DNA of 48,322 nt from contig JADGPK010000018.1 of NCBI GenBank assembly GCA_017882445.1, positions 1 to 48,322 on the forward strand, read 5' to 3'. A program made the position numbers and the translations under genes. The notes below the pieces were generated by a model. That model was not told the DNA's origin. It made no database searches and worked only from the letters and a program-made list of their open reading frames with translations. The first letter of the stretch is position 1; every line of letters begins with the position of its first letter. Positions 35,586 through 44,297 of the stretch are shown here, one piece after another. Source of the stretch: Solirubrobacteraceae bacterium (GTDB taxonomy: Bacteria; Actinomycetota; Thermoleophilia; Solirubrobacterales; Solirubrobacteraceae).

Positions 35586-35992
35586 CGGACACGCTCATTC
35601 TCTCGAACCTCGCGGAGCACTGCGGCGAGCACCCCGTTGACGAAGCCGGGAGCCTCCGAGCCGCAGAAGGTCTTGGCGCTCTCCACCGCTTCCTCGATCG
35701 CGCCCTCCGGCGGTATCGGCTCCTCCGCGGGCGCGGCATCCGGGTGGAGCATCTCGACCAGCGCCACCCGCATGATGCTCCGCTCCAGCGGCTGGATCCG
35801 CTCGACCGCCCAGCCATGGGAATGACGGTCGATGGTCGCGTCGAGCTCCTCTGAGCGGTCGGAGGCGGCGTGCGCCAGCGCTCGCACGAACAAGGAGTCG
35901 TTGCGCCCCAGGGTCTCCGCCAGCGGGCGTCCGGTCAGATCGTGCTGATAGAGCGCGATCACCGCGGCCCGACGCTGATCGGAGCGCCGCAT
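35582..35992 (-). CDS. nusB: Transcription antitermination factor NusB
   Basis: An RNA-binding all-helical protein that acts with NusE (S10) at BoxA in rRNA antitermination. The 136-residue protein has the N-terminal RRSDQRRAAVIALYQHDLTGRPL, IDRHSHGWAVERIQPLERSIMRVALVEML and a C-terminal AIEEAVESAKTFCGSEAPGFVNGVLAAV, each as in the family. The ATG (35990-35992) directly follows the efp stop codon, and the 3' end overlaps xseB by 4 nt. efp-nusB is a common pair in actinobacteria. Confidence 0.95.
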   Translation of the reverse strand: MRRSDQRRAAVIALYQHDLTGRPLAETLGRNDSLFVRALAHAASDRSEELDATIDRHSHGWAVERIQPLERSIMRVALVEMLHPDAAPAEEPIPPEGAIEEAVESAKTFCGSEAPGFVNGVLAAVLREVRENERVR

Positions 35993-36553
35993 TCAGGCAC
36001 GCGCCATGTAGTCACCCGAGCGCGTGTCCACGCGGATGCGCTGCCCCTGCTCCACGAACAGGGGAACCTGAATGACCGCGCCGGTCTCGAGCGTCGCGGG
36101 CTTGGTGCCGCCACCCGACACAGAGTCCCCGCGCAACCCCGGGTCGGCCTCGGTCACCTCCAGGTCGACGGCGCTGGGCACCTGCACATCCGACGCCTCG
36201 CCGTCGATGAACAGGATGTCCACCTCAGTGCTCGGCGTGATCCAGCGAAGCGCCTCCTGCACCGTCTGCTCGGGGATCGCGATCTGCTCGAAGGACTCGG
36301 CGTCCATGAAGTGGGCGTCTGCGCCGTCGGCGTAGAGGAACTGCATCTTGCGGGACTCGGTGTGCACCGAGCGGAACTTCTCACCGGCCCTGAACGTTCG
36401 CTCGATGACATTTCCGTCGGCGGTTCTGCGCAGCTTGGTGCGCACAAACGCGCCGCCCTTGCCGGGCTTGACGTGCTGGAACTCGAGGAGCTTGAAGACG
36501 ACGCCGTCGACCTCGATGTGGTTGCCGTTCTTGAATTGATTCGTTGAGATCAT
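35993..36553 (-). CDS. efp: Elongation factor P
   Basis: Relieves ribosome stalling at polyproline stretches. The 186-residue protein has the KOW-like N-terminal domain with the loop [14 protein letters not shown], in which K32 is at the position that is post-translationally modified in many bacteria, then two OB-type domains ([21 protein letters not shown], and [32 protein letters not shown]). Length is typical. nusB follows immediately with no gap. In many genomes pepP is directly upstream; here the R2lox and GT87-like genes lie between. Confidence 0.97.
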   Translation of the reverse strand: MISTNQFKNGNHIEVDGVVFKLLEFQHVKPGKGGAFVRTKLRRTADGNVIERTFRAGEKFRSVHTESRKMQFLYADGADAHFMDAESFEQIAIPEQTVQEALRWITPSTEVDILFIDGEASDVQVPSAVDLEVTEADPGLRGDSVSGGGTKPATLETGAVIQVPLFVEQGQRIRVDTRSGDYMARA

Positions 36554-36654
36554 GTGGCGCCAGTGTACGCACGAGCGCTGCCAACTCAGCCTCAGCGAGC
36601 GGTCGACGCCATCCGCGCGGCTCTGCCCGGCACGCGCGTGACAGCCGCCCAGGC

Positions 36655-37563
36655 CTAGGCGGCTGCCGCAGCGATGCTGGCGAGGTCGACCCCGATCACC
36701 TTCAGGCGCCGGTTCAGCGCGTTGAACGCGAACGTGTTGGTCTCCTCCATCGTGTAGTCCAGGATCGCGTAGCTCTCAGGGTCGGCGCCGGGCGGCACGA
36801 GCACGGACGCCGCGAGCGGGATCAGCTCGGCGAGTCGCTCGGCGATGCGCCGCTTGAGCGCCGGGTCCGTGGCCTTCTCACGCAGGAACCACGTGCCATA
36901 GGCGACGTGACGGTGCTCGTCCTGGGAGATCAGCTTGAACCCCTCGACCCAACCGGGCAGGATCCCCTTACGCTCCATGTAGTCGGTCAGGAACCACTGG
37001 CCTGTTAGCGCCAGCGTGCCCTCGATGATCATGTGGTAGAGCGCCACGAAGTCGACCTTGGCCTCGATGTCCCGCGGGTTCTCCGCCAGACGCCGGCCCC
37101 AGTCCACCAGCACGCCGTCGAACATCTCGATGAACGCCGGGTTGAGATCGTTGCGCGCCTGCTGCAGCCGGTCCTCGAAGGTGCCGTCGATTCCGAGAAC
37201 CTGCTCGTAGAAGCGGTTGAAGTGCTGCGCGTGACGTGCCTCGTCGACCTGCTGGGTCGTCAGGAACGCCTCCTCGCTCTGGCTCTCGTAGGCCATCACC
37301 AGGGCGGAGAACTGCGTGGTGACGCGCTCCTCGCCGATGAAGAAGGAGGACAGGTTCCACGCCAGCTGCCGGCGCAGATCGTCGTCCATCGCCGCCCAGT
37401 CCAGACGGTCCTGTCGGAGGTCGATCGTGTGCGACTGCCAGCCCTGACGCTCCCACAGCTCATACAGCTGCTGGGGCGTCATCAGCGTCACAGAAGACAG
37501 CTTGGACTCATCAGAGATGGTGCCGACGTCCCCCTGACTCGTGAGATCTAGAAGCGAGGGCAT
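36655..37563 (-). CDS. R2-like ligand-binding oxidase (R2lox)
   Basis: A ferritin-like Mn/Fe oxidase of 302 residues, structurally related to ribonucleotide reductase R2 but not a reductase subunit. Metal ligands at R2lox positions are E78, E108-x2-H111 (EARH), E181 and E216-x2-H219 (EHRH). The pair that forms the Val-Tyr ether cross-link in characterised R2lox proteins has the same spacing here: V81 (three residues after E78) and Y176 (five before E181). Family members bind a fatty-acid-like ligand; the physiological reaction is unknown. AGGAGG (37576-37581) precedes ATG 37563 by 12 nt. A hairpin overlaps the stop codon (36642-36665). It is divergent from the GT87-like gene. Confidence 0.88.
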   Translation of the reverse strand: MPSLLDLTSQGDVGTISDESKLSSVTLMTPQQLYELWERQGWQSHTIDLRQDRLDWAAMDDDLRRQLAWNLSSFFIGEERVTTQFSALVMAYESQSEEAFLTTQQVDEARHAQHFNRFYEQVLGIDGTFEDRLQQARNDLNPAFIEMFDGVLVDWGRRLAENPRDIEAKVDFVALYHMIIEGTLALTGQWFLTDYMERKGILPGWVEGFKLISQDEHRHVAYGTWFLREKATDPALKRRIAERLAELIPLAASVLVPPGADPESYAILDYTMEETNTFAFNALNRRLKVIGVDLASIAAAAA

Positions 37564-37673
37564 GATGGACTCGGACCTCCTGAACGGTGAGCGTCGTTGG
37601 GCATCCCTTGGAGCGACCGAAGATACTACCTTCGACAGCTCAAGCCCACCCGCGATCGCGCCGATGCGATCCC

Positions 37674-38966
37674 ATGCGGCTAGGTCTGCGCGAGAACGTA
37701 CTGAGCGCGTTCATGGCTGGCGCCGGCTGCGCGACGGTGGCGTGGCTGAGCCTGTTCGGCTTCGCCTGGAACGACTACGACGTCGAGGTCCGGCCGGCCT
37801 TCGACGCGCTCGTGCACGGGCATCTGCTGACATTCCTGCAGCTCGCGCCCGCCTACGGAGGATCGCTGGTCGAGCGTGCTCCGTTCGCCCTGTTGCCCGG
37901 ACTGTGGGGCGGCGGGGAGCTCGCCGTCTACCGCATGGTGGCTCTGCCCTGCCTGCTCGCCGCGGCAGCGCTTGGAGTGTGGCTCGTGGCCAGGATGCGC
38001 GCGCGGGGCGACTCCACGCTCGCACGAGCGGTTGCGCTGGGCGTAGTGGTCGCCAATCCGATCACGCTGCGAGCGTTCGAACTGGGCCATCCCGAGGAGC
38101 TGCTCGGCGGATCCCTGCTCGTGGCGGCCGTGCTGCTGGCTTCTCGCGGGCGCTGGCTGCTCGCCGGCGCGTCCCTGGGCCTTGCGATCGCCAACAAGGA
38201 GTGGGCGCTGCTCGCGGCCGGACCCGTGCTGCTGGCGCTTCCGTCGCCGAGCAGATGGAAGGCCCTCGCGACCGCCTCTGTGTCGGCGGGCGCGGTGCTC
38301 GCCCCACTGACGCTCGCCTCATCCGGCGGGTTCGCCGCCGGTGCCCGCGCCGTCGCCGCGCCCGCGTCGGCGGCGATCTTCCAGCCGTGGCAGGTGTTCT
38401 GGTTCCTCGGCCACCATGGCCCGCTCGTGCACGGCCTGTTCGGAGCCGCCAAGCCCGGCTACAGGGTCGGGCCGGCGTGGATAGGCGCGGTGAGTCACCC
38501 GCTGATCATCGCCGCCGGGCTGGCGCTCGCCGCCGCGCTGTGGCTGCTCGGCCGCGCCCGAAGGGCGAAGCTGTGTGAGCAGGACGCGTTGCTGGCGCTC
38601 GCGCTGGTGCTGCTGCTCCGCTGCGTGCTCGACACGTGGGACGCTGTCTACTACCCGCTTCCGTTCGTGCTTGCCCTGCTGGCCTGGGAGGTCGGCCGGG
38701 ACAACGGGCGCCCGCCCGTGCTGGCGCTCACCTCGAGCGTGCTCGTCTGGATCAGCTTCCAGTCGCTGTCACAACGTGTCTCCCCGGACCTTCAGGCGGC
38801 CTTCTTCATCGCCTGGTCGGTGCCGCTTGCGGGGTGGCTGAGCGCGCGCCTGTTCTCACCCGGGCGGCGAGCGCCACTGAGGAGCGGCGTGGCGCTCGCG
38901 CGAACGGCGCCGCGCGCTCAGGAGACGACAGTGAGCGCCTTGGAGAGGCTCGTCAGCACTTCCTGA
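37674..38966 (+). CDS. GT87-like polytopic membrane glycosyltransferase (DUF2029 type)
   Basis: A 430-residue protein with about 10 hydrophobic segments. After the first helix, WNDYDVEVRPAFDALVHG carries the acidic motif expected for a GT-C catalytic loop, and the segment ITLRAFELGHPEELLGGSLLVA with ANKEWALLAAGPVLLAL resembles family 87 mannosyl/arabinosyltransferases that use polyprenyl-phosphate sugars. The substrate is unknown, but a lipid-linked envelope sugar is likely. ATG 37674 lacks a clear Shine-Dalgarno, and a longer frame starts at 37587. Its last 49 bp overlap pepP on the other strand. It is divergent from R2lox. Confidence 0.8.
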   Translation: MRLGLRENVLSAFMAGAGCATVAWLSLFGFAWNDYDVEVRPAFDALVHGHLLTFLQLAPAYGGSLVERAPFALLPGLWGGGELAVYRMVALPCLLAAAALGVWLVARMRARGDSTLARAVALGVVVANPITLRAFELGHPEELLGGSLLVAAVLLASRGRWLLAGASLGLAIANKEWALLAAGPVLLALPSPSRWKALATASVSAGAVLAPLTLASSGGFAAGARAVAAPASAAIFQPWQVFWFLGHHGPLVHGLFGAAKPGYRVGPAWIGAVSHPLIIAAGLALAAALWLLGRARRAKLCEQDALLALALVLLLRCVLDTWDAVYYPLPFVLALLAWEVGRDNGRPPVLALTSSVLVWISFQSLSQRVSPDLQAAFFIAWSVPLAGWLSARLFSPGRRAPLRSGVALARTAPRAQETTVSALERLVSTS

Positions 38967-40042
38967 GACTCTCCGCCCACGACCACCAGATCCTCGATCC
39001 GCACCCCGAGGAGATCCGGCAGGTAGACGCCCGGCTCGATCGTGACGACGTTTCCCTCGAGCAGCGGCTCCTCTCCGGCTGTGCGCGAGAGGCGTGGAGC
39101 CTCGTGGATCTCCATGCCCACGCCGTGACCGAGGCCGTGGCCGAAGTGCTCGCCGTGACCGGCCCGCTCGATCACCTCGCGTGCCACCGCGTCGACATCC
39201 CGCCCGCTCGGCCCGGCCTTCACCGCCGCCAGCCCCTGTTCCTGGGCGTCCAGCACGAGCTCGTATATCTCACGCGCGAGCTCTGAGATGTGCTCGCCGG
39301 TGGCGTAGGTTCGCGTGCAGTCCGAGCAGTAGCCCTCGTGCAGGGCGCCCCAGTCGATCGTCACGAGCACGTCGCGCGCGATCTCCTGCTCACGTGGCTG
39401 TGCGTGCGGCAGCGCGCCGTGTGCGCCAGAGGCGACGATCGAGGGAAAGCTCGCCGCCTCGGCGCCCAGACGGCGCATGCGCAACTCCAGCTCGATCGCC
39501 ACCTCGCGCTCGGTGCGACCCGCCAGGCCGCCTTCCAGGATCCCGCTGAGCGCCTCGTCTGCGAGCTCGGCGGCAGCGCGGATGCGGGCGATCTCGCCGG
39601 GTTCCTTGACCGCCCGCAGCCGCTCCACGGCGCCGTTGCAGGCCACCAGCTCCCATCCCTGCCCGAGCAGCTCGCCCAGGCGCCGGTGCCCCTTCACCGT
39701 GAGCTGCGTCTCGTCGAATCCCAGCCGTCCACTCGTGGGCGCGAGCAGCGCCCCGACGCTCTCGAGCAGCTCGCCGGTCACGATCCGGCGCTCGAAGACA
39801 TCCGGTACCTCTGCGGCGGACTGGGTGGCGTAGCGGAAATCCGTGAAGAAGCGATGCGGTCCGGTCTCCGCGGCGGCGGCCTCGCCGAGGACCAGTGCCA
39901 GCCCGTGGCTGCCGGTGAAGCCGGTCAGGTAGCGCACGTCGGTGAGCGACTCGACGAGCAGCGCATCCACCTCGAGCTCGCCCAGCCCGCTCGCCAGACG
40001 CTCGACACGACCGCTGGGATGCTCGGCGGGCGGACCCCTCAT
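38918..40042 (-). CDS. pepP: Xaa-Pro aminopeptidase / prolidase (M24B)
   Basis: A dinuclear metalloprotease of 374 residues that removes N-terminal residues before proline or splits X-Pro dipeptides. The N-terminal creatinase-like domain contains SLTDVRYLTGFTGSHG; the pita-bread domain has metal ligands D230 and D241 (DWGALHEGYCSDCTRTY), H306 (HGLGHGVGMEIH), E336 (TIEPGVY) and E350 (RIEDLV). The start ATG 40042 is fixed by an ATGA overlap with aroQ. The 3' end overlaps the GT87-like gene on the opposite strand by 49 bp. pepP is commonly followed by efp; here two unrelated genes intervene. Confidence 0.94.
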   Translation of the reverse strand: MRGPPAEHPSGRVERLASGLGELEVDALLVESLTDVRYLTGFTGSHGLALVLGEAAAAETGPHRFFTDFRYATQSAAEVPDVFERRIVTGELLESVGALLAPTSGRLGFDETQLTVKGHRRLGELLGQGWELVACNGAVERLRAVKEPGEIARIRAAAELADEALSGILEGGLAGRTEREVAIELELRMRRLGAEAASFPSIVASGAHGALPHAQPREQEIARDVLVTIDWGALHEGYCSDCTRTYATGEHISELAREIYELVLDAQEQGLAAVKAGPSGRDVDAVAREVIERAGHGEHFGHGLGHGVGMEIHEAPRLSRTAGEEPLLEGNVVTIEPGVYLPDLLGVRIEDLVVVGGESQEVLTSLSKALTVVS

Positions 40043-40500
40043 CGGCGCTCGCTGCGATCGAGCTCCTCGCGCAGCTGGCGGAGGGCGTCGCGGTAGCCGT
40101 CCGGGCCGCGGCCGCTGATGGTCGCGAAGCAGAGCTCGCGAATGACCGAGAAGCGCCGCCACGGCTCGCGGTTCTCAACATCGGAGAGGTGGATCTCGAG
40201 CGCCGGGAGCGCGGCGATCTCCAGGGCGTCGCGGATCGCCCACGCGTAGTGCGTCCAGGAGCCCGGGTTCAGGAGTATCGCGTCGGCCTGGCCGCGCAGG
40301 GAGTGCAGGTGCTCGACGAACGCTCCCTCGTGGTTGGTCTGGAAGAAGCCGGTCTCGAGCGCCAGCGGGCGGGCATCCTCTTCGATCTGGTGTTCGAGCT
40401 CGGGAAGCGTGAGCGTGCCGTAGAGCAGCGGGTCGCGGCGGCCGAGCTGATCCAGGTTCACGCCGTGCATGACCTCCACGCGGTAGCGCACTTCGCTCAT
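40039..40500 (-). CDS. aroQ: 3-dehydroquinate dehydratase, type II
   Basis: The third shikimate-pathway step: trans-dehydration of 3-dehydroquinate. A short protein (153 residues) of the flavodoxin-like type II family. The active-site loop carries Arg and Tyr in LGRRDPLLYGTLTL; then QTNHEGAFVEHLH, LNPGSWTHYAWAIRDAL (substrate pocket) and EIHLSDVENREPWRRFSVI follow the family pattern. The N-terminal VMHGVNLDQLG replaces the usual LNGPNLNLLG, a mild divergence. It overlaps aroB and pepP by 4 nt each, so it is in one operon with them. Confidence 0.92.
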   Translation of the reverse strand: MSEVRYRVEVMHGVNLDQLGRRDPLLYGTLTLPELEHQIEEDARPLALETGFFQTNHEGAFVEHLHSLRGQADAILLNPGSWTHYAWAIRDALEIAALPALEIHLSDVENREPWRRFSVIRELCFATISGRGPDGYRDALRQLREELDRSERR

Positions 40501-42053
40501 GGCGCGAGCTCCGCGACCGCTGCCCGCACGTCCTCTGCGGCCACCTCGCAGCCGTGGCTGACCTCGCCGGGCGCCCTGACGAGCACGAACGGCACGTGCG
40601 ACGACACGCGCTTCTTGTCGCGAGCGATCGCCGCGAGCACCGCCTCGGGAGCGGTGTCCGGGAGCGTGACGGGCAGACCGTTGGCGATCAGCAGCTCGCG
40701 GACCTGCGCACGCAGCTCGTCCTGCCCGGACAGCCGCAGGGCCGCCAGCAGCCCGAGCCCGACTGCTTCGCCGTGGCGGTATCGCGCGTATCCGGTCGCC
40801 GTCTCGATCGCGTGACCGACCGTGTGGCCGAGGTTGAGCACCTGGCGGCGGCCGCCGTCGCGCTCGTCGGCGGCCACGACCGCGAGCTTGGTGCGCACAC
40901 ACGCGAGGATCGTGCGCTCGTCGACCTCGCCCCCCGCCGCGACGGCGTCCCACAGCGTTCCGCCGGCGATCAGCGCGGTCTTGAGCACCTCCACCCAGCC
41001 CGCCGCGAGCTCGGCGGGCGGGAGCGTCGCAAGCGTGTCGGGGTCGACGAGCACGCCCGCGGGTTGGTGGTAGACGCCGACGTAGTTCTTCGCCTCGGGA
41101 AGATCCACGCCCGTCTTGCCGCCGTAGGCCGAATCGACCTGGGCGACGAGCGTGGTAGGAACCTGCACGACGGGCACACCCCGCTGATAGGTGGCCGCGC
41201 AGAAGCCTGCGAGGTCGCCGACGACGCCGCCGCCGAGGGCCACGACGTGATCGGCGCGGGTCATCGCGGCGCCGAGCAACGCCTGCCACACGTGTTCGGC
41301 GCTCGCAAGCGTCTTGTGCGCCTCACCCGGCGGGATCGTGACGGTGCCGGCCAGATCTCCCAACCGATCCGCATAGGCCGCGGCGACGGTCTCATCGCTC
41401 ACGCAGAAGGGCCGTGATCGCGAGCGATCCAGCGGCCAGATCCTGCCGAGCTGCTCCTCGTCGCATTCCCCGATCAGGCCGCGCCCGATGAGCACCGGAT
41501 ACTCGCCGGAGGCCGAGCGCGCCCACAGCAGTCGCGTGCCCTCAGGCGCCGCCGAAAGCGCGCGCAGGGCGCCGACGGCACGCGCGGCGCCGCCGATCGG
41601 CAGGTCCACCAGGACCGCGTCGGCCAGCTCCTCATACAGCGCGCCGCGGCTCGCGTGCAGGGCTCGAAAAGCCTCGCGGTCGCGCGCGAGGGGGCGAAGG
41701 GCGCCATCCGGTGTGGCATGGACGCGCTCCCAGGCCGTATCCGGATCGATGTCGAGCAGGACCGTGACATGACCGGCGAGCGCGCCGCGCACGCGCTCGG
41801 ACAGGACGCTGCCACCGCCCAGCGCGATCACGCTGTCGGGTCGCGCATCGCTCAGCAGCTCGCACACGAGCTGCTCCTCCTTCGCCCGGAAGGACGCCTC
41901 GCCGTTGAGCGCGAACTCGTTCGCGACCGGGTGGCCGAGGCGCTCCTCGAGAAGCGTGTCGCTGTCGAGCGCCGTCACGCCGATCTCCGCGGCCAGCTCG
42001 CTCGCGACGGTCGACTTGCCGGCCCCCATGAAGCCGATCAGGACGAAAGCCAT
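40497..42053 (-). CDS. aroKB: Fused shikimate kinase / 3-dehydroquinate synthase
   Basis: One 518-residue polypeptide joins two shikimate-pathway enzymes. Residues 1 to ~165 are shikimate kinase: P-loop GFMGAGKST (starting at G7), LDSDTLLEERLG for shikimate binding, and IALGGGSVL. Residues ~170-518 are 3-dehydroquinate synthase: PPGEAHKTLAS, VALGGGVVGDLAGFCAATYQRG, VPTTLVAQVDSAYGGKTGVDL, and the metal ligands in LNLGHTVGHAIET. The same domain order is known in some other bacteria (for example Thermotoga), although separate genes are more usual. No internal stop or ribosome site separates the halves. The 5' end overlaps aroC by 16 nt. Confidence 0.96.
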   Translation of the reverse strand: MAFVLIGFMGAGKSTVASELAAEIGVTALDSDTLLEERLGHPVANEFALNGEASFRAKEEQLVCELLSDARPDSVIALGGGSVLSERVRGALAGHVTVLLDIDPDTAWERVHATPDGALRPLARDREAFRALHASRGALYEELADAVLVDLPIGGAARAVGALRALSAAPEGTRLLWARSASGEYPVLIGRGLIGECDEEQLGRIWPLDRSRSRPFCVSDETVAAAYADRLGDLAGTVTIPPGEAHKTLASAEHVWQALLGAAMTRADHVVALGGGVVGDLAGFCAATYQRGVPVVQVPTTLVAQVDSAYGGKTGVDLPEAKNYVGVYHQPAGVLVDPDTLATLPPAELAAGWVEVLKTALIAGGTLWDAVAAGGEVDERTILACVRTKLAVVAADERDGGRRQVLNLGHTVGHAIETATGYARYRHGEAVGLGLLAALRLSGQDELRAQVRELLIANGLPVTLPDTAPEAVLAAIARDKKRVSSHVPFVLVRAPGEVSHGCEVAAEDVRAAVAELAP

Positions 42054-43207
42054 CCGATCCGCTGTTCGTAGGCGCGTACTGACTCGAGCGCGTCATCGAT
42101 GTGGTCGCCGCCGAACTTGCGTCGGTAGGCGCCGGCGAGCACGAGCGCCACCATCGCCTCGCCGACCACGCCCGCGGCTGGCACCGTGCACGAGTCGGTG
42201 CGCTCGCGCAGCGCCTCAGCGGGCTCGTGCGTTGCGGTGTCCACGGATCGCAGCGGCTTGGTGAGCGTCGGAAGCGGCTTCATCGCGCCGCGGACGACCA
42301 GCGGAGAGCCGGTCGTCATACCGCCCTCCAGGCCGCCGGCGCGGTTGGTCTCGCGGTAGTAGCCGCGCTCCGGCGAGAAGAAGATCTCATCGTGCGCCTG
42401 GGAGCCCGGCAGGCCGGCCACGGTGAAGCCGTCGCCGAGCGAGACTCCCTTCAGCGCCTGGATCGAGCAGATCGCCATCGCCAGGCGTCCGTCGAGACGC
42501 TCCTCCCAGGAGACGTGCGAGCCGAGACCGGGGACGAGCCCGAACGCCTGCACCTCAAAGACGCCTCCGAGCGACTCGTTGGCCTTGCGCAGCCGGTCGA
42601 TCTCGCGCACCATCGCCCTCGATGCCTCCCCATCCAGACAGCGCACCGGCGAGCTGTCGACCTCCGCGAAGTCCTCGGGCGTGAGCGCGCCCTGGCGATC
42701 GGGCGCGTGAACAGAGGCGATCTGGATGACGTGCGAGTACACCGTGACCCCGAACGCGCGCAGAAAGGCCTTGCACAGCGCGCCGCCGGCGACGCGGGCG
42801 GCGGTCTCGCGAGCAGAGGCCCGCTCGAGGATGTTGCGCACGTCGCTGTGCTTGTACTTCTGCGTGCCAACCAGGTCGGCGTGTCCGGGACGAGGCAGGT
42901 GGACCTCGGCCACGTCCTCGGCGACCGGCCAGGGATTCATCCGCTCCTCCCAGTTGGCGTAGTCACGGTTGGCCACGTGCAGGGCGACGGGGCCGCCGAG
43001 CGTCCGTCCGTGGCGTACTCCCGCGGTGACCTCGGCGGTGTCGCGCTCGATCTTCATCCGCCCACCCCGCCCATGGCCGAGCTGGCGGCGCGCCATGTCC
43101 CCGTTGAGGTCCTCGGGCGACAGGGCCAGACCCGCGGGCAGGCCCTCGACGATGCATGTCAGTCCGGGGCCGTGCGACTCGCCGGCGGTTATCAGTCGGA
43201 GCTCCAC
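42038..43207 (-). CDS. aroC: Chorismate synthase
   Basis: Forms chorismate from EPSP using reduced FMN, the last shikimate step. The 389-residue protein has ITAGESHGPGL near the N-terminus, HGRGGRMKIERDTAEVTAGVRHG, and the FMN/EPSP segments LPRPGHADLVGTQKY and RASARETAARVAGGALC, plus SPVRCLDGEAS and TTGSPLVVRGAMKPLPTL near the end. Translation starts at GTG 43207. A hairpin (43207-43234) covers the GGGG ribosome-site region and reaches the start codon, so translation may be controlled. It overlaps the aroKB fusion by 16 nt. Confidence 0.97.
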   Translation of the reverse strand: MELRLITAGESHGPGLTCIVEGLPAGLALSPEDLNGDMARRQLGHGRGGRMKIERDTAEVTAGVRHGRTLGGPVALHVANRDYANWEERMNPWPVAEDVAEVHLPRPGHADLVGTQKYKHSDVRNILERASARETAARVAGGALCKAFLRAFGVTVYSHVIQIASVHAPDRQGALTPEDFAEVDSSPVRCLDGEASRAMVREIDRLRKANESLGGVFEVQAFGLVPGLGSHVSWEERLDGRLAMAICSIQALKGVSLGDGFTVAGLPGSQAHDEIFFSPERGYYRETNRAGGLEGGMTTGSPLVVRGAMKPLPTLTKPLRSVDTATHEPAEALRERTDSCTVPAAGVVGEAMVALVLAGAYRRKFGGDHIDDALESVRAYEQRIGWLSS

Positions 43208-43234
43208 GGCCCCTAGCTTATTTGCTGGGGGCCG
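43207..43234 (-). promoter_or_regulatory. Hairpin covering the aroC ribosome site
   Basis: On the minus strand CGGCCCCCAGC and GCTAGGGGCCG enclose loop AAATAA: ten pairs with one C-A mismatch. The 3' arm contains the GGGG Shine-Dalgarno region and ends on the first base of the aroC GTG (43205-43207). Folding would hide the ribosome site, so the 5' region of the aro operon could be translationally controlled. No T run follows, so it is not a canonical terminator. Confidence 0.5.
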
Positions 43235-43256
43235 AGTCCCTGCGCCGGCGGGGGCT

Positions 43257-44297
43257 CTAGCCCGCGACGCCTGGCTGCCCGGCGGTGTGAGCGCGGGCGG
43301 CGAGCGCCCGGTGCCCGGTGAACACGAGGACGCCGACCTGGGTGGAGTTGCGCAGGAAGGGGATCGCCATGAGCCCGTCCATGCGCAGCAGTTCGAGCCC
43401 GAAATGGGACTGGCCGCGCAGGATGGCCTTCACCGCTGCGGTCGTGGCCTTGGCCGAGACGATGCTCACGACCTTCAGTTCGTAGATCGTCGTCACCCCG
43501 GTCAGCGACGTGTATTCGAGCTGCTCGGACTGCCTGGGCTTCAGGTCGATCGCGCGGCACTGGACGGGGCTCGGAAGACATGCAGCGCCGCCGTGCAGGA
43601 TCGCTTCGCTCACGACCGTGAACGTCGCGCTCTTACCGCCGACCGTGACGCCCCTGAAGATGAGCTGCGGCGATTTGGCCGACGGCAGCGGCGTCAGCAG
43701 CTTGAGGTTCGCGTACGGCGTCAGCGGTGCGCTCGGCGGCGTGGCGCCGGCGGTGGGAGCGACTCCGAACAGCACCGACACGTGATAGACGGCACGCTGA
43801 GGGGAGGGCCCTGAGGGTGTCGTTGAGCCGGATCCCGAGCGGGGGCCGGGAGTCGAGGAGCCGGATCCCGAGCGGGGGCCGGGTGTCGAGGAGCTGGATC
43901 CCGAGCTCGAGCCGGGAGTCGAGGAGCCGGATCCCGAGCTAGGCGCGGACGTGCCGGCGCTGGTGCTCGCGGCGGCGGCGGCGGGCGCCTTGGCCGCGGC
44001 CGCTTGCGGAAACAGGGCGAACGGGTTGCGCGCCACACCTCGGCGCTGCGCGGCGACGCCGTCGGTCGTCTCGGCGACCGCCTTTTCGGGTGTCGTCCGG
44101 CTGACGGCCAGACCGCCCGTGACCGGCGCGGTGGCGGGGGCCGTGTGAACTGCGGCTGCAGGCGTGGCGGACGTCGATCCGCCACCGACCGCGACGTAGG
44201 CGACCGCACCTGCCAGCGCGACGAGCACGAGTGCCACAAACGGCACCAGACGTCTGTCCAGCAGGTCTGCCTTCAGTGCGTTGAGAAAATCGGTCAT
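43257..44297 (-). CDS. Pilus-operon membrane protein with Ser/Gly/Pro repeats
   Basis: A 346-residue protein of unknown function. A short cytoplasmic start (MTDFLNALKADLLDRR) precedes one transmembrane helix (FVALVLVALAGAVAYVAVGG), followed by an Ala/Thr-rich stretch and a tandem 11-residue repeat (STPGPRSGSGS type) encoded by a 33-bp DNA repeat. A C-terminal beta-rich extracytoplasmic domain follows (~170-346) with two Cys in a pair (AACLPSPVQC). It overlaps pilO by 4 nt and precedes aroC by 49 bp. Position and topology recall PilP, which links the PilMNO complex to a secretin in Gram-negatives, but sequence similarity is not evident and no secretin gene is visible here. Confidence 0.6.
   Translation of the reverse strand: MTDFLNALKADLLDRRLVPFVALVLVALAGAVAYVAVGGGSTSATPAAAVHTAPATAPVTGGLAVSRTTPEKAVAETTDGVAAQRRGVARNPFALFPQAAAAKAPAAAAASTSAGTSAPSSGSGSSTPGSSSGSSSSTPGPRSGSGSSTPGPRSGSGSTTPSGPSPQRAVYHVSVLFGVAPTAGATPPSAPLTPYANLKLLTPLPSAKSPQLIFRGVTVGGKSATFTVVSEAILHGGAACLPSPVQCRAIDLKPRQSEQLEYTSLTGVTTIYELKVVSIVSAKATTAAVKAILRGQSHFGLELLRMDGLMAIPFLRNSTQVGVLVFTGHRALAARAHTAGQPGVAG
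43825..43942. repeat. 33-bp tandem repeat inside the pilus membrane-protein gene
   Basis: Three copies at 43825-43857, 43858-43890 and 43891-43923 are followed by a partial fourth at 43924-43942. The unit starts GAGCCGGATCCCGAGC and encodes an 11-residue Ser/Gly/Thr/Pro block. Copies 1 and 2 differ by one base; copy 3 has diverged more. The array is in frame, so copy-number change would alter the extracytoplasmic linker length without frameshift. Confidence 0.85.

Noticed and set aside
36642-36665. CAGCCGCC/GGCGGCTG hairpin at the R2lox stop as a true terminator
   Set aside because: It overlaps the last codons and lacks a T run; may reflect the Ala-rich C-terminal codons, so noted only in the gene entry.
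36655-37563. Ribonucleotide reductase small subunit (NrdB/NrdF)
   Set aside because: The E-x2-V and Y-x4-E pattern of the cross-link fits R2lox, the radical Tyr context is absent, and no large-subunit gene is nearby.
43825-43942. Tandem array as a CRISPR
   Set aside because: The repeats are contiguous, have no spacers, and are in frame within a coding region.
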